Below, piece after piece: positions 23,533 to 35,347 of a DNA stretch of 64,000 bases. Each line of letters starts with the position of its first letter. The first letter of the stretch is position 1. Below the pieces are notes generated by a model that saw only the letters and a program-made list of their open reading frames with translations, had not been told where the DNA came from and did not search any database. Location: positions 38,314,001-38,378,000 of the forward strand of contig OX485806.1 in assembly GCA_950295325.1 (NCBI GenBank), in the 5' to 3' direction. This DNA comes from Polytrichum commune. Its lineage: Eukaryota > Streptophyta > Polytrichopsida > Polytrichales > Polytrichaceae. The position numbers and the translations under genes are program-made.

Positions 23533-24384
23533 CTTCATGTATGTAATAATACAACCATTGTACTTAGATGGCCATGGTGTGGGGTCTTCGAAAAGGCACT
23601 CAGGTGAGCACCATGAGGTAAGCAGTTCCAATCCTAGCATTGTAACTAAGCATCACATTTCTTTCTCTGTCTTTCCACGATTACTAGATGATGAGTTCGT
23701 TGAGATTGGAGGGCCTTCCCTTAGTAGTTGCAAGAGCAAGGTAGGCTGCTTACCTCACTCGAGCTTTTTACGAATTTATCCACTAGGTTTACCTCACCTA
23801 GTTTTAGTACTTATCGCGTGCCTGATGTTGATGATTACCTCCCCTAGCAATAGACCACGTCCGGAATGACACCAATTTGACATGGTCAGGGCTACCCCAC
23901 ATGGAATTTGACACATTTTAGATTGGTTAGAATGATGTCATTTTAGTGTTATCACACGTACTGATGAAATTTGCAGAAAGATTTGAACCACTTGTAAAGT
24001 ACGCATAATCACATCGCAATAGATAGCTCATGACATGACCAACTTCGATTATCTTAGGGTAGAGGGTGCTTCAAGCGACTTTAAGCTATTGCACATACAT
24101 ATGGCTATGTGGTTGATATAGAAGGAATTTGTGATTAGCCTTTGGGTTATAAATAGGTATTAAGAAAAAGAAAAAAAATCTCAAGTGAAATTTCTACGAA
24201 TATTCAAAGTCAAAACCACTAGCTTCTTTAAATAAATCCCTAGGCCCCACGTATGACGACCTTTGCATATGATGAGGACCCCCACCTCCATTGCACATGG
24301 CAAAAAAACTAGGCTTTGCTTTGCACACATTCACATAGGGTTCCCTAAGACCCAAGCTGCCATGAAAGTGGAGGGGGTGTTAAA

Positions 24385-24690
24385 TGGTTTCTCTTTACTA
24401 GTAGCCCACTTCTCCTCAATTATGAATCACGCAATTAGTACGGGTTGGTTACCAAATCTAATTCGAGGCCGAAACCACTTTTCACGTTACTCTTGGAGCT
24501 CATATGAAATAATTTTATTCATAAAGTTACCATTCTCATGCTCATTTATATGGTCATTTAGATTCTCCTAGTTAAATTGACTACATGAGTCTGGAATGAT
24601 TATCATATTTTCAACATGCAATCTAATCTCTTTTACAAACAAACCACGTGCCACTGAAACATAAATGTCCACAAAAAGAGTAACCATTTT
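24385..24690 (+). repeat. Dispersed repeat R2 (copy-A member)
   Basis: Begins near GTGTTAAATGG, continues through AGCCCACTTCTCCT, AATCACGCAATTAGTACG and GAGGCCG.AACCACTTTTC. The counterpart in copy B is 49465-49719 plus 51260-51370, split there by a transposon. Confidence 0.55.
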
Positions 24691-24941
24691 AGGCATGTCT
24701 ACCTTAGCTCAACCCAAGCGTGCTCCCTTTGGGTGATTCCACCATCACATTCAAGTCTTCGGTGATGCAAGTGTTTGCAAATGGCCACCAAGTGTAGACA
24801 TTACGTAAAGACTGGAGCTAGGCAGCCCTCAACCAATCCTTGCATACGATTTTGGCTAGCCAAGAGCATCATAAGAGTTCGGAGACCTAAAAAACAATAC
24901 TAATTCGCTCGGGTTACGATGGAATATTAGTCTTGGTACTA

Positions 24942-25429
24942 CAGTCCACCCTTCATAAATGTTACACTTATAAACGTTAACTCATTATATTTGTTAACAA
25001 AATCGTACTCCCCTCATATTGCTAACTAGAATGCTAACTATGTTAAATGTTAACAATAATTTACTCCCCTCTTTGTTAATTTGCCACTTATAAATGTTAA
25101 CCTACGAAATACATCCAATACTGTGTGATGACATCCATTACACTGACTCATAACCTTTCAAAGTGGCAAAAGCCATCAAATTTGACTTTTGTGATCAAAT
25201 TATTCATCAAGACTATATTGATTCTTATTTTGTTTCATAAGAATAAAAGATTGATTTGATACACATATTTAATATATGATAATTTTGCAAAACTCTCCCT
25301 TCATAATTATAATGAATTTATATTTGTTAAGCATTCAAAAAACTCTCTTTATAACTGTTACAATGTTAACTCGCTATAAATGTTAGGAAAATTTTACTCT
25401 AGAGCCTGACATTTATAGAGGGCGGACTG
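24942..25429. mobile_element. 488-bp pogo/Tigger-like MITE
   Basis: Ends CAGTCCACCCTTCATAAATG and, inverted, CAGTCCGCCCTCTATAAATG, flanked by TA. The empty site GGTACTATATGAG is preserved in copy B (about 51606-51617), which verifies the boundaries. No ORF. Confidence 0.85.
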
Positions 25430-25594
25430 TATATGAGGCCATGTCCCTGTCCACTTGGCTTTAAAGCTAACACCATATACATTCATGTGAGTTCTTTGTA
25501 GCTTAGAAGAGAATAAGCCCTAAGAACCCTTTGTCTAGGGTTCTCTAATGTCAAGTGAAGAGAGATTTTAAGAGCATTCTCTCACAACCACCTA

Positions 25595-26045
25595 AGCTAG
25601 ACGTGCCTTAGATGGAGACTCTTCTACCTGCACATGCTTCTCATAGAATATGAAACATGCTATCAAAGTGACATAATTAGCGAATCCAAATTGTGACCGT
25701 AGTCATTTGTCTCATAATTTTCAGAGTCAATGAGAATATCTTATTCATTGTCAAAGTGAAGATTTTCCTACTCATTAAGTGGTCATATAAGTTCAACCCA
25801 CAATTGTATTGACCATTGAACTTAGAATGGTCAACATATTTTGAGTTAGTAGTCCGATCCTTGTTAGACGCGTGTCTTTTTTCTTTTCTTTTTTTAAATT
25901 AATTAATTAATGTTTGTTCTTAGATGTGAACCTAATTGTATACAACTCTATATAGGTGCCCAAATGATTTCTATGTTTGATTTAGGCACAACTACCTTAT
26001 GTTGGAACTTCTTGTAGCTTCTTCAAGTCATTAATAATAATAATA
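25595..26045 (+). repeat. Dispersed repeat R2
   Basis: From GACGTGCCTTAGATGG through ATATGAAACATGCTATCA to TTGGAACTTCTTGTAGCTTC and an (AAT)n tract. Paralogous to 52270-52690. Confidence 0.55.
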
Positions 26046-27791
26046 ATATAAATATAAAAAGGTTAAGAAATATTACACCAATGGTTTCAACTATTATTCA
26101 TCATTAGAATATGTGGACGGTGACGTGGATTCGTGTACATTTTTTAGAGTTGACCTATATTATTACCCATTACTTTTACGGTTGTATGACAAAGAAGGCG
26201 TATCTCGCTTCAAGTGAAACTTCACTCAAACCCTTCTTAAGTTTTGACGTTAGAATGTTGATCCTTACTATTGCGGTAAGCATTGGCTTTGTACAAGGCT
26301 CCAATAAAATTGTTCACACTAGCTTCAAGTTCATAAAACTATGCATAGGTACAAATCACTGCAAAAAAATCCAAATTCCCATGGAAACTCCTTGGACATT
26401 AAAGGATTAAGAAACATATTTTGCAATACATTGTAATTTCCTTCATATTTTGTTTTCCCATTGCAGTTACATGTACATTTTTGATGGTGTGTACAATTTA
26501 CAACTCCCTAGCTATTGAAGATGTAGTAAGTTAGGGTTGACCAAGATCGATTGATTCTATAGATGCCCTCTTCAAATTTACATGCAGATCAAGCACTACA
26601 CACACAACTCCATAACACTAGTCGTGGAACTACAACCACAAGGAGCTTCGGACAATTTAGCACCTAGGAACATGTGGTAAAACCGATAAATCCTTGGGAA
26701 TAAGCCTCGCTGGGTTATGTGGGGGGCTTTGTTGGGAACGGCAAAGTCTATCCCAATCTTGAGGTTTATATTTTAATTTTGCCAATTTGCAATCATCATG
26801 CCAACTGCCTCATATTTGTCCAAAGATATTTGTTATAAAAATTTCACATTCATCCAAGATTCAACCCATATTATAATCAACCTTTGACAAAATACGATCG
26901 CATAAGCATGCAAATCTATACTAAGAAGTGCTTCACCCACGGGCGTTACTAGATTAACTTAGGTTTTATAAGGGGATGAAAACCAATGATAAAACTCAAA
27001 ATCTAGAATGATTCACCAAGAAAAACACTTTTCATTACATGAACACCGATCCCATAAGTGAATAGTCACGTTTCCATGTGGCATCTTTTTAAAACCACAT
27101 TGATTATCCCAATTACTGCATGTGGTACTAATTACAGGAACACTCAATATTTTGCCACGTCTCTAGATTAGTTAAAGGCTAATTTTTTTTTTAAAGTGAT
27201 ACTAAATTCATGAATACATGCTCATTTACCACACACTTCAAGGAAAATAGTGCGTGCTCAAGGTTCTTGAAGAGTGATAAAAATGATTATGTGCAAGTTA
27301 GTGAACAATGCCAATATGAATATGTTGGTACTTTGCTATAAATAATATTTTCAATGAATAATGCTGAGATGAGCAGTGCTTCCTAAATCTTTTGGTGGCA
27401 CTAATTTCATAGCATGAGGAAAATTAGTATCACCTTCGCTAATTTCCCACGCACACTATCAACACTCCCTCACTAAATATGATATTAAGTGTAGTAGCTT
27501 CAAAGCTTCAGAAAGTAGACTCTATCTTAAGAACATTCTCCAACACTAAGCCATGTTGGAGCTTCTCCGAGCATCTTCAAGTCAATATGTTAATGAGGAT
27601 AGTTTACGAGAACTTGAAAGCTAAGAAAGCTTGCTACTGTCAATGTATGTTTACATCTTCCAACTCAAATGTAAGAACCAAGGAGTAATTTAGATTACAA
27701 TTTCCAAAGTCTGTGGCAGTGAATAGCGCAATGGAAGCGTGTACTGTAACAGAAATACACTGGAACTCGTGGAATGGGCCGCTGTCACATA

Positions 27792-28199
27792 TTCCTCACC
27801 CTTCCTCCAGATGAGTGGTTGTGCAGCTTTACAGCCTTTGGAGCAAAATAAGGTAAGTGGGCACTTTTGGATTGGATTGGGAATTGTTTCATCTGGTTAG
27901 CAATACGATGAAGATTGTCATTTCAAACTTCAGAATTGGAGTTTCATGAGATGTAGAGGGTCATGAGAGGTCAAAGTGAAGATTCTCTTCAAACCATCAC
28001 ATACGCTCTCCCAATTCTGATGTTCACTATTGAATTTACAATGGTGTCCATACTTAGAGCATGTAGTCCAATCTCATAGTAAAATACGTCATTTTGGTGT
28101 CCGTTTGTAACTACAAGCCTTGCCATATAGCAATCTATTATAGGTGTCCAATCAAAGAGATGGACCACATAAGGCCCACATGTTTTTGATTTGGGGTTA
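27792..28199. other. Junction region; R2 fragment
   Basis: After the duplication ends, 27960-28170 is a diverged piece of R2 (AAGTGAAGATTCTCTTCAAA to TAGGTGTCCAATCAA). No gene. Confidence 0.45.
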
Positions 28200-29209
28200 A
28201 GGTGTAGGGTTCTGGAACTCTGGTTCACCAGCTGCAACTCTTGCTCCACAAACTCCACCTACTTGAAATCTCCCTCAAAACCTCAAGCGAAAAAAATAGG
28301 AAAGAGCTCCATCCTCGCTCTCATAAACCAGTCAAAAATATCTCGCCAAGGCACAAACCAAGGCATTGCCATGTCGAAGAAGCCATATTCACAAGAGCAA
28401 CATGCCTCCATGTTTGTAGCACTGCCAAGCACTCCAAGAGTACATGTGCCATCCTTTCCTCTGGAGTTGCAGATAATGTGACGATCGTTGTTGCTATGTC
28501 AAAGGTTTCTGGACCTTCTTGTGAACTCATACATGCCTCATGGGAACCTCTTTCTTCCGGCTCGTCAACTGCACACATCAATAATCCAGCTCTTGCTCCA
28601 CAAACCTTTGTGGAAATCTCCATCACCACCTCAGAAGATAAGAATATAGGAAAGCCTTCCATCTTCGCACTGGTACAGACATTCGGAAATCCTCGGGCCA
28701 AGGGGCAAATCGAAGCATCGTCATATCATATACACTGTAATCAAGAAATAGCAACATGCCTCTAGGTTTTAGCATTGCCAAGCACTACGAGGGCGCATGT
28801 GCCATTCCTTCCACTAGAATTGCAGATAATTTGATAAACATCGTTACTATGTCAAAGGTTTCTGGAACTTCGCGTGAACCCATACTCGCTTCATGGGAAC
28901 CCTCTTTCCTCCGATTCATTAGCTGCACACAGCAATACTCGAGTTCCCGCTCCACAAACCCTGCCTTTGTGAAAATCTCCCTCACAACCTCAAGCGCAAG
29001 GAAATACGAAAGAGTTCCATCCTGGCGCTGATAAAGCCTGTCGGAAATCCTTTGCCAAGGTGCAAACCGAAGCATCGTCATGTCGTATAAACCTTAATCG
29101 CGAAAGAGCAACAAACCTCCAGGATTTAGCACTGCCAAGCATTCTGAGAGCACATGTGCCATTCTCTCCACTGGAATCGCAGATAATGTGAAATCATTGT
29201 TACAATGTC
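28200..29209 (-). repeat. Tandem triplication of the methyltransferase 3' part
   Basis: Three head-to-tail units of about 353 bp (29209-28856, 28853-28501, 28500-28200, the last shortened). Each starts at the DIVTM codons and runs through the glycine-rich and RDGT segments to the C-terminus. Each junction fuses the end of FQKPLT-stop to the next DIVTM codon run over the short shared string TTGACATAGTAAC/TAGACATTGTAAC. Confidence 0.8.
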
Positions 29210-29664
29210 TAAACCTCCGTCACAGACAGGAAGAAGGGCTGGTCCACCCAAAATCCCTAATTGCAACTTCTTACTGTTCTCCATGCTTGTAGAAATGTCA
29301 GGATCTGATCCATCTTCGTCGTCATCAAGTGTGATGACGTCCATTTGCTTCAGCCCAAGTGTGGGCAACTCTTTAAACATTTTGGTCACATGGGAGTGAG
29401 GTCGATCACATGGCGGGCGGCATAAGAAACTCGGCAGATTTTCAAGGGATATGTCACACATGAAAGGAAAGAAAGTGGAACCATTTAAGGTGCTCACAAC
29501 CTCGATGGCCTTTCGCAAAGCCGCAGCACTGCAATCGCATGCATACACAACTGCTTCCTTGTTTGCCCTAAGAACTGGAACCACGGAGCTCCCTGTGCCA
29601 CAACCAATCTCAAGCACACGAAGCGGTTTGTTGTTCTCCTCGGTCTGGAAAGCTCTGGAAACTC

Positions 29665-29717
29665 CGCTCCTTGAAGAAAGCGGCGTTACTTATCAAGTAA
29701 CGCCGCTCCTTGAAGAA
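29665..29717. repeat. Short palindrome flanked by direct repeats in METTL relic
   Basis: AGCGGCGTTACTT (29679-29691) is followed after ATC by its complement AAGTAACGCCGCT (29695-29707). The 14-bp CGCTCCTTGAAGAA occurs on both outer sides (29665-29678, 29705-29717). The insertion repeats the FFKER codons and shifts frame. Confidence 0.8.
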
Positions 29718-29790
29718 GATGTTGCGTGAGTGCCGCGTGTAGAATGCCTCCCATGGGATCATTGACGAAGTGCAATCCACATCATTCCTC

Positions 29791-30714
29791 TATGGTCGCT
29801 TACGGGTTGGGGTTGGGGTTGGGGTTGAAGTTTTGTCTGGCTTCGCCGTTCCCTCTGGAAATCGTGGCTATGCTAAGCTTCAGCTGACGAAATCTCGTCC
29901 TCATAAACCTCCATTTTCTCTACTCATCAGCTCTGCCGAAATTCCCCGATTTCGAAACCCTACGGATGAGCTCAAATTCAAACAACCACCCCCCTCACTG
30001 GAACTCGCGGCTATGGATTGGGTTATCCGGGCACTCGGACGCCTGCGTCATTGAGCTCTGTGGTCGCACGCTAAGAAGATCACGGCCGTCGATTGCGATC
30101 TGATATATCTAAAGGTTCCTATGTTACCTCAGCTTTTGGCTTCTCTTCCCCTCATGTAGAGCTTGAAAAATTTCACGTTACACAAAATCTCCACATCCAT
30201 CCGCTTATGAATCTAGGATGAAATTTTTCAAACTCAATCCTTCATTGAAAGGATTTGTGAAAGAGATGATGCCTGGAGGGGAACCCCATTGGGAGCTTTG
30301 GGAACCCTTTGGGAACCTTCAAAATCCCACACAAATGCTCTCATACAACAAGATGAAAAATCAACCCCTTCATCTTGCAAACATCGATCTTTCATCCGTT
30401 GAAATTTCATCTATCATAATTTTTTTCCGGGTTGCCCGAGAAGTTTGGTAGACAGTAGGATGGAGCAATGTGAATGGATGGCTTGGATGTGGTTTGCCCA
30501 CAAAACCACACCCTCCATTCATAGCACCTCAGTGACATGGCTCGGGTGCTGTAAAATGGGCCATGTGTGGTTGCGGGCATGGTGGATTTGCACCGTGGAC
30601 CCACCCAAGCCCATCCAACGGCCAATTGAGCCTCTGTGGTTTCAACAAGGCGCCAACCCTGGTTGTCTCCACGTAGTGGGACCCCTGTGTAAATTGTGCC
30701 CTTCACCTTAAGGT
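29791..30714. other. GC-richer stretch, no assigned gene
   Basis: Contains a (GGGGTT)n tract (about 29808-29825) and a minus-strand frame MRTRFRQLKLSIATISRG (start about 29901) that could be a transit-peptide-like N-terminus upstream of the methyltransferase relic; this is weak. 30.48-30.70 kb is GC-rich without a domain. Confidence 0.3.
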
Positions 30715-32417
30715 AGATGGGTCTTAAATGGTTATTTTGTCCAACTACACCGTTCATGATGGTTAGTGTCACATACACTATTTGCGAAGGGGCCTGAACT
30801 AAATGCCTCTAGGCCTCAAAGTGTCACATCCACTAATCGTCAATATGATACTATTCATCAACATAAGTAACCTTTTTAAATGATAAATTATTTACATTAT
30901 GACATTCATAGCACATTGGGATACTTGAGATGATAGATATGTGCTTTTTTTTGCAAGGGCAAGAGAGGAAAAATATTCTTGAGCATAGTAATGCCAATTG
31001 TCATGTGTGTACAATTTAGTCAACTTGTGGACCATTGTGTAATATAGGCATACACCCATGCTAGGATATTAGTAAGCGCACTTGAGTGTCAAGTTCCAGA
31101 AGGTGACACTAACAATGAAGTCGTTGATCATTAGTGTGACCTAGAATATGCCTCAAAATAGGGTAGGTAACATTATTGCGCATGTGACACTAAATACAAT
31201 AAACGATATAGTCCACTTCTCTTAAGATATAATAGAAAAAGAAAAGAAAAAGGAATATCAATGTTTTTACACTGACATGCGATGTTTGTTCACCACCTCC
31301 TACTCATGAGCGTGTGGTAATGGGGGGTGTGGAGGTGTCTTAGGGTTGGTTTCCATGTAGGTTTGCTCACCCACAAAGTGGAATCTACATTTTCAATAGT
31401 ATGTAGTGGACGAGCAACCTACATGGCAACTAACGTTTGATGCAAGTTTTCACATGTAGACCGTGAGTTATTGTAAGCAAATAGCCAGTTTGGCACTTCT
31501 GTGCCGAATAATTATTCAAAGTGTCAAAAGTCGGTATTGTGCTTCACAATATATATTATTATTTTATTTCCAAACAACTTGTGTATGATTTTTCCCCAAT
31601 TTTGACTTGTTTATATATACCCAATTAATAGGTATTATGTGTTCACAACACACATCACATTAAATGTAAGATTTAGTATATGATCCTTATGTCCACAATC
31701 CATGTGGGATATCTAAACTTGAGAGATGAAGCCATGGTGGTCCTCTTGTATGTATTGTTTGTGTTTTTTGGTATAGCAACTTCAAATTGTAAATGTTTTT
31801 GTTGGAGGTCGTATTATGTTTGAGAGTGTCTAAGTTTTCTTAGTTTATCACAACTCCAACAAAAATGCTTCTTTGCACAAGCAAGCTCAAAAAATACGTG
31901 CATGACATATTTTCTCTTCAAACCTCCTTACTTCTTGAAAATGCTTGTTGAATTTTGTTCATATTTTGTGCACAACATTTTATGATCACAAAGTTCTTTT
32001 TGGAGACGGTACTTTGTTTGATGCACCAACTTATTCTACTTGGACACAATTCTAAACAAGTGCATCCTCTCGTTGTTAAGTGGATGTAGAATTGAGGTTC
32101 GGAAAGTTATCGAGGACACAAACCAAGTTCTTAGTACATGGTCTTGTAGTTTAATGTTAATTCACATTATTTGCGATGACTAAGGATGACCTCAAATATA
32201 AAGTGAACCCCTTCTCTACTTATGTATCCTACAATGAACTATTAACACTACATAAGGTTATGTAGAGTGAGAATTTACCATATTTTGGAAATTGGGTAAG
32301 TTAATTAATGTAATTATGACAAATTGTGTTTATTGTTTTCAAAATAATCCAACATCTATTTGGAGAATTATTTTGTGCCATGCCAGCTATATAGCTACGA
32401 TAGTGTTAGTTCTACAA
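30715..32417. other. No gene recognised
   Basis: Begins with a 5' scrap of R2 (GATGGGTCTTAAATGGTTA, 30717-30735). The rest is AT-rich and featureless to me. Confidence 0.5.
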
Positions 32418-32578
32418 TATATATAGATATATGTATATATATATATATATGTATATATGTATATATATGTATATATATGTATATAGATAGATAGATAGAT
32501 ATATATATCTATATATATATATGTATATACATATATACATATATACATATATATATAGATATATATGTATATATGTAT
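32418..32578. repeat. ATAT/GATA-type microsatellite
   Basis: Imperfect TATATG/TATA and (GATA)n tract. The Tyr/Ile-rich frame across it (32412-32615 minus) is low-complexity, not a gene. Confidence 0.85.
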
Positions 32579-32589
32579 AAAGCTTAGAG

Positions 32590-33170
32590 TTGTTGTTAGT
32601 AAGTATTCTAATCAAGTGGGACCGGAGCTTATTTCTTTTCTAATTTTCTTTTGTTTAGAATGATATGCATTTAGTATATTATGGCTATATGTGAAAAGAG
32701 CTCCATCAATTTTTGGATTTTAGGAGTGGGAATTTGGAGGTCTTGGAGATGTTTAGTGGTTGTTGTGTGTATAGTTCCTCTTATTTTTGCCATAATGATG
32801 GTAAGTGGTAGTACATCCATCCTAACTGGGATAGGAGTGGGTGGAGGATGGTGTACTTAGTTCATATTTCGAGTTTTAGCATCCATGGGGAATCTATTGT
32901 TGCAACATGTTAACTTAAATATTTGTACTTTGAAGTTTGCGTTGCGTCTGAAGGGTGGTTTGGTTGTTGGTGGAGCTTTTGTTACACAAAATATATCTAG
33001 GATTTAATCATGCAAGGCATGTGCATGTTGGGAGCCAACATGTGCACATGAGTGGCCATGAGGGTATGGTGTTCTCAAGTGTTCGATCTTTTAAGTTTGC
33101 TAACGTTTATAAGGGTAAAGCATATGTTGTAAGGTGGGATAATAGTGTGTTTGCAATGCGTTAACTACTT
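32590..33170 (-). pseudogene. LINE ORF2 C-terminal domain, copy 2
   Basis: Minus-strand reading gives FKVQIFKLTCCNNRFPMD, a gap, then AKIRGTIHTTTKHLQDL, QIPTPKIQKLMELFSHIA and [10 protein letters not shown]. This aligns segment by segment with the domain at 35348-35848 (LQIHINEFTFCHNGLPKD, VRVSGEIHTPTINCLL). From memory, this C-terminal block is common in retroelement polyproteins of green plants. Several nonsense codons; inactive. Confidence 0.5.
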
Positions 33171-35347
33171 TGTTGTGTCAGTTGGTCCATAGATTGTTTA
33201 TATGTTTATTTTTGTAGCATGATAGCAGGCAGATGCATGTATCATTTTGGTGGGATGTACATACTTACATAATGGGGATATGTATTTGTTTGAGGATGTA
33301 TTTCTTACAGTAGTTGCCTAAATATTTGTTGTATCAAAATTTAAGAGTTTGCATGATTTGCACATCAATAATCCAAGGAGTGTCCCAAAATAGGTTGGAC
33401 CATTTTATATGGATATCAGTGTCAATAGCCATTTGTTTACAAAAGGTAGTCATGCAAAGTCAGTAAAATTAAATTAAATTTGGCAATCCTATTGCCAAAG
33501 TGATTGAGAGCTCGTTCTTCCCAAAGTTTGTCGAATGGGTTAAACCAATTTGAGTCTACTCCTGAAAATATTACCTACATGTAGATATGCGGGGGGGGGG
33601 GGGGTCCACCTATTGAGTTTCTTGAGCAACTAGGACAATTATTTGGATTTGTAATGTTTGAGCATGTTAGGTCTTGGGAAGGGGGGGGGGGGGGGGGGGG
33701 AGGGAGTATAATGCATGCGTGATTTGCTAGGGTGGGGTGTGAGGATGTCAGATGTAAATTTAAGGGAAGGAAGGGGGTGGACATGCTAAAGTTGCGTGTT
33801 TTAGGTGGTGGTTTAACTATGACCTATGTGAAGGGTCAAGGTTGAGTCCTTCTAAGCCCATAATGCTACACTAAATATGATATTTAGTGTCATCAATTCT
33901 AATTGTCTTGCTCTATACTAATTGTAAACCACAGTATAATGTCACAGACACTTAATTTTGACCCCACGTTATTTGTCATTCCTTGTAATTTTTTGGGGGA
34001 TTATAGATTTACAGTGTTGCAATTACTATTACTTACCAAATGATATTTCATCCACATATCAATCATCTATGACAATATTTCATCACAAGTTGCTGACAAT
34101 AGAAGGTAGGGTTTTGGCCAATGGATGAACTCACCCATTATCTATCATCCATCATCTATGACAATACTTGTTCACTTGTTCATAAGAAGCGTCATCCGAA
34201 AAGTTACCATAGTGACATTAAATACCATATGACACTAGGTATCATATTTAGTGTAGTTGATGTTGGAAAAAGCTATTCCCAACTTTGAGCTTGATATGAG
34301 TTGGCCCTTGTCCTTAGCATTTCTTTATGTGTTTGAAAGAGGGAGTGTGGCGGCATGTGTAGTTGGTAGGAAAGTTGGTTAACTTGTGGGTGAAGTGTAT
34401 CGTGCATTGAATTTTAATGACTTAGTGTGCTTGGGTAGCATTTTGAAAAAGCTAGTAGTGTTAAGACTTGCTTGGCTAGGTGGGCATGTTGTGTGTTTGT
34501 AGGTTTGTGTATGCATGTTTCTCTATAATTTTGAGAAATGGCTTTACCAAAGGGTGTGAGTGATTTGGAGGTGGTCATTCCCCTAACAACTAGGGTGGAT
34601 GATGCAACTGAAAAATACATGGGGGTTTGCTTGGGTTTGGTATGGGAAAAACTCATGGTTGAGGAGGGTCTAGATGCAATCCTCGATGTTGTTGTTGCCT
34701 CATAGTTAGGCTTATGACGACCATGGGAGGAAAAATCCGACGTTAGCTTTGTGTATTGTGTGCATCTTCGATCAGTTAGATGGTCGCCCAGGCATGCGGG
34801 TCTTCTTGACGCGCTGGTTCAGAGTTTAGTGATCATGTTGGAGGATGGCCCTTCAAATATTGGATTTGGTCAACATGTCAACCTACTGAGGGCTTTGTGA
34901 GGGAGCATGTGGAGCAATTTCCAATTGGACTAAGGATGGTGATATGATTTTCAACCATCATCAATGATTGGGGGGGGGGTGGAGGGGACCAATGTTACCC
35001 TCATGGCCTAATAAGGTGTTAAAGTTGTTGTTTTGTTGACATGGCAACTAACAACTTTTATGACTCATGAATGTAGGGGTTCTAGTTAGATGAAGGTATT
35101 GTTGGTTTCGCATTTGTTTGGGTAGAGCAAAGTTTAGGATAATGGCTCGCATTAGCTTCATATTGTGGAGCTTGTGTAAACATTGTGGTATTGGTAATAT
35201 GAAGGGTGCCCATTTGAATACGTTTCCTTATTGGTGCTTATGGTGTATTGACCATGAGAGTCATAGAGAAGGGGTTTGTGGGTTCAAGGGGTGGGTGGGG
35301 GGCACGAGGGCATTACGTAGTTTGATTATGTTTCCAATTTGTGTTTG
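33171..35347 (-). pseudogene. Probable decayed LINE interior
   Basis: The minus strand is A/C-rich with long frames broken mainly by TAG, TAA and TGA at possible former CAG, CAA and CGA codons. It lies between two copies of a LINE C-terminal domain of the same orientation. I could not place reverse-transcriptase motifs. Poly-G runs (plus strand) at 33591-33603 and 33680-33700; a MITE is inserted at 33869-34253. Confidence 0.3.
33869..34253. mobile_element. MITE with self-palindromic ends, second member
   Basis: Left end is the exact 21-bp dyad also found at 11241; the right end (34233-34253) is a diverged version. TA flanks both sides. 385 bp, no ORF. Confidence 0.6.

Larger units (their letters stand above)
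23070..27791 (+). repeat. Segmental duplication, copy A
   Basis: Collinear with 47890-54469 in the same orientation, from TTGCAGATCATTCTAGAGGC to GGGCCGCTGTCACATATTC. Copy A carries two transposons copy B lacks (23290-23532, 24942-25429). Copy B carries three that A lacks, plus other extra sequence near 48.74-48.86 and 49.03-49.39 kb. No gene is apparent in either copy. Confidence 0.85.
28200..29790 (-). pseudogene. METTL2/8-like tRNA methyltransferase relic
   Basis: METTL2/6/8 proteins make 3-methylcytidine in the tRNA anticodon loop using SAM. Read on the minus strand: WEAFYTRHSRNIFFKERRYL (29750-29691), EFPEL (another frame), SAM motif VLEIGCGTGSS (from 29620), VYACDCSAAALRKAIE, FMCDISLENLPSFL, then DIVTM (about 29205). 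LNPGGLLLFRDYG-like, RLYQRQDGTLSYF and AGFVERELEY follow in shifting frames, and the C-terminus MKRVWVHAKFQKPL ends in TAG near 28855. Order and motifs fit METTL2/8. About 70 acidic and polar residues between SFL and DIVTM are extra. Frameshifts at the palindrome (29665-29717) and after DIVTM inactivate it. No introns are needed, so it could be a retrocopy. The 3' part is triplicated. Confidence 0.8.

Noticed and set aside
23585-23640. Possible tRNA (AGCAGTTCCAATCC box-B-like text)
   Set aside because: No A box or cloverleaf; it is part of the duplicated segment and recurs at 48.2 kb without tRNA structure.
28241-28765. 174-codon plus-strand ORF
   Set aside because: Antisense of the triplicated methyltransferase cassette, whose minus-strand motifs are recognisable.
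29770-30054. 94-codon plus-strand ORF next to the methyltransferase relic
   Set aside because: Starts in a GGGGTT repeat and has no recognisable domain.
32412-32615. Tyr/Ile-rich ORF
   Set aside because: Low-complexity translation of a TATA/GATA microsatellite.
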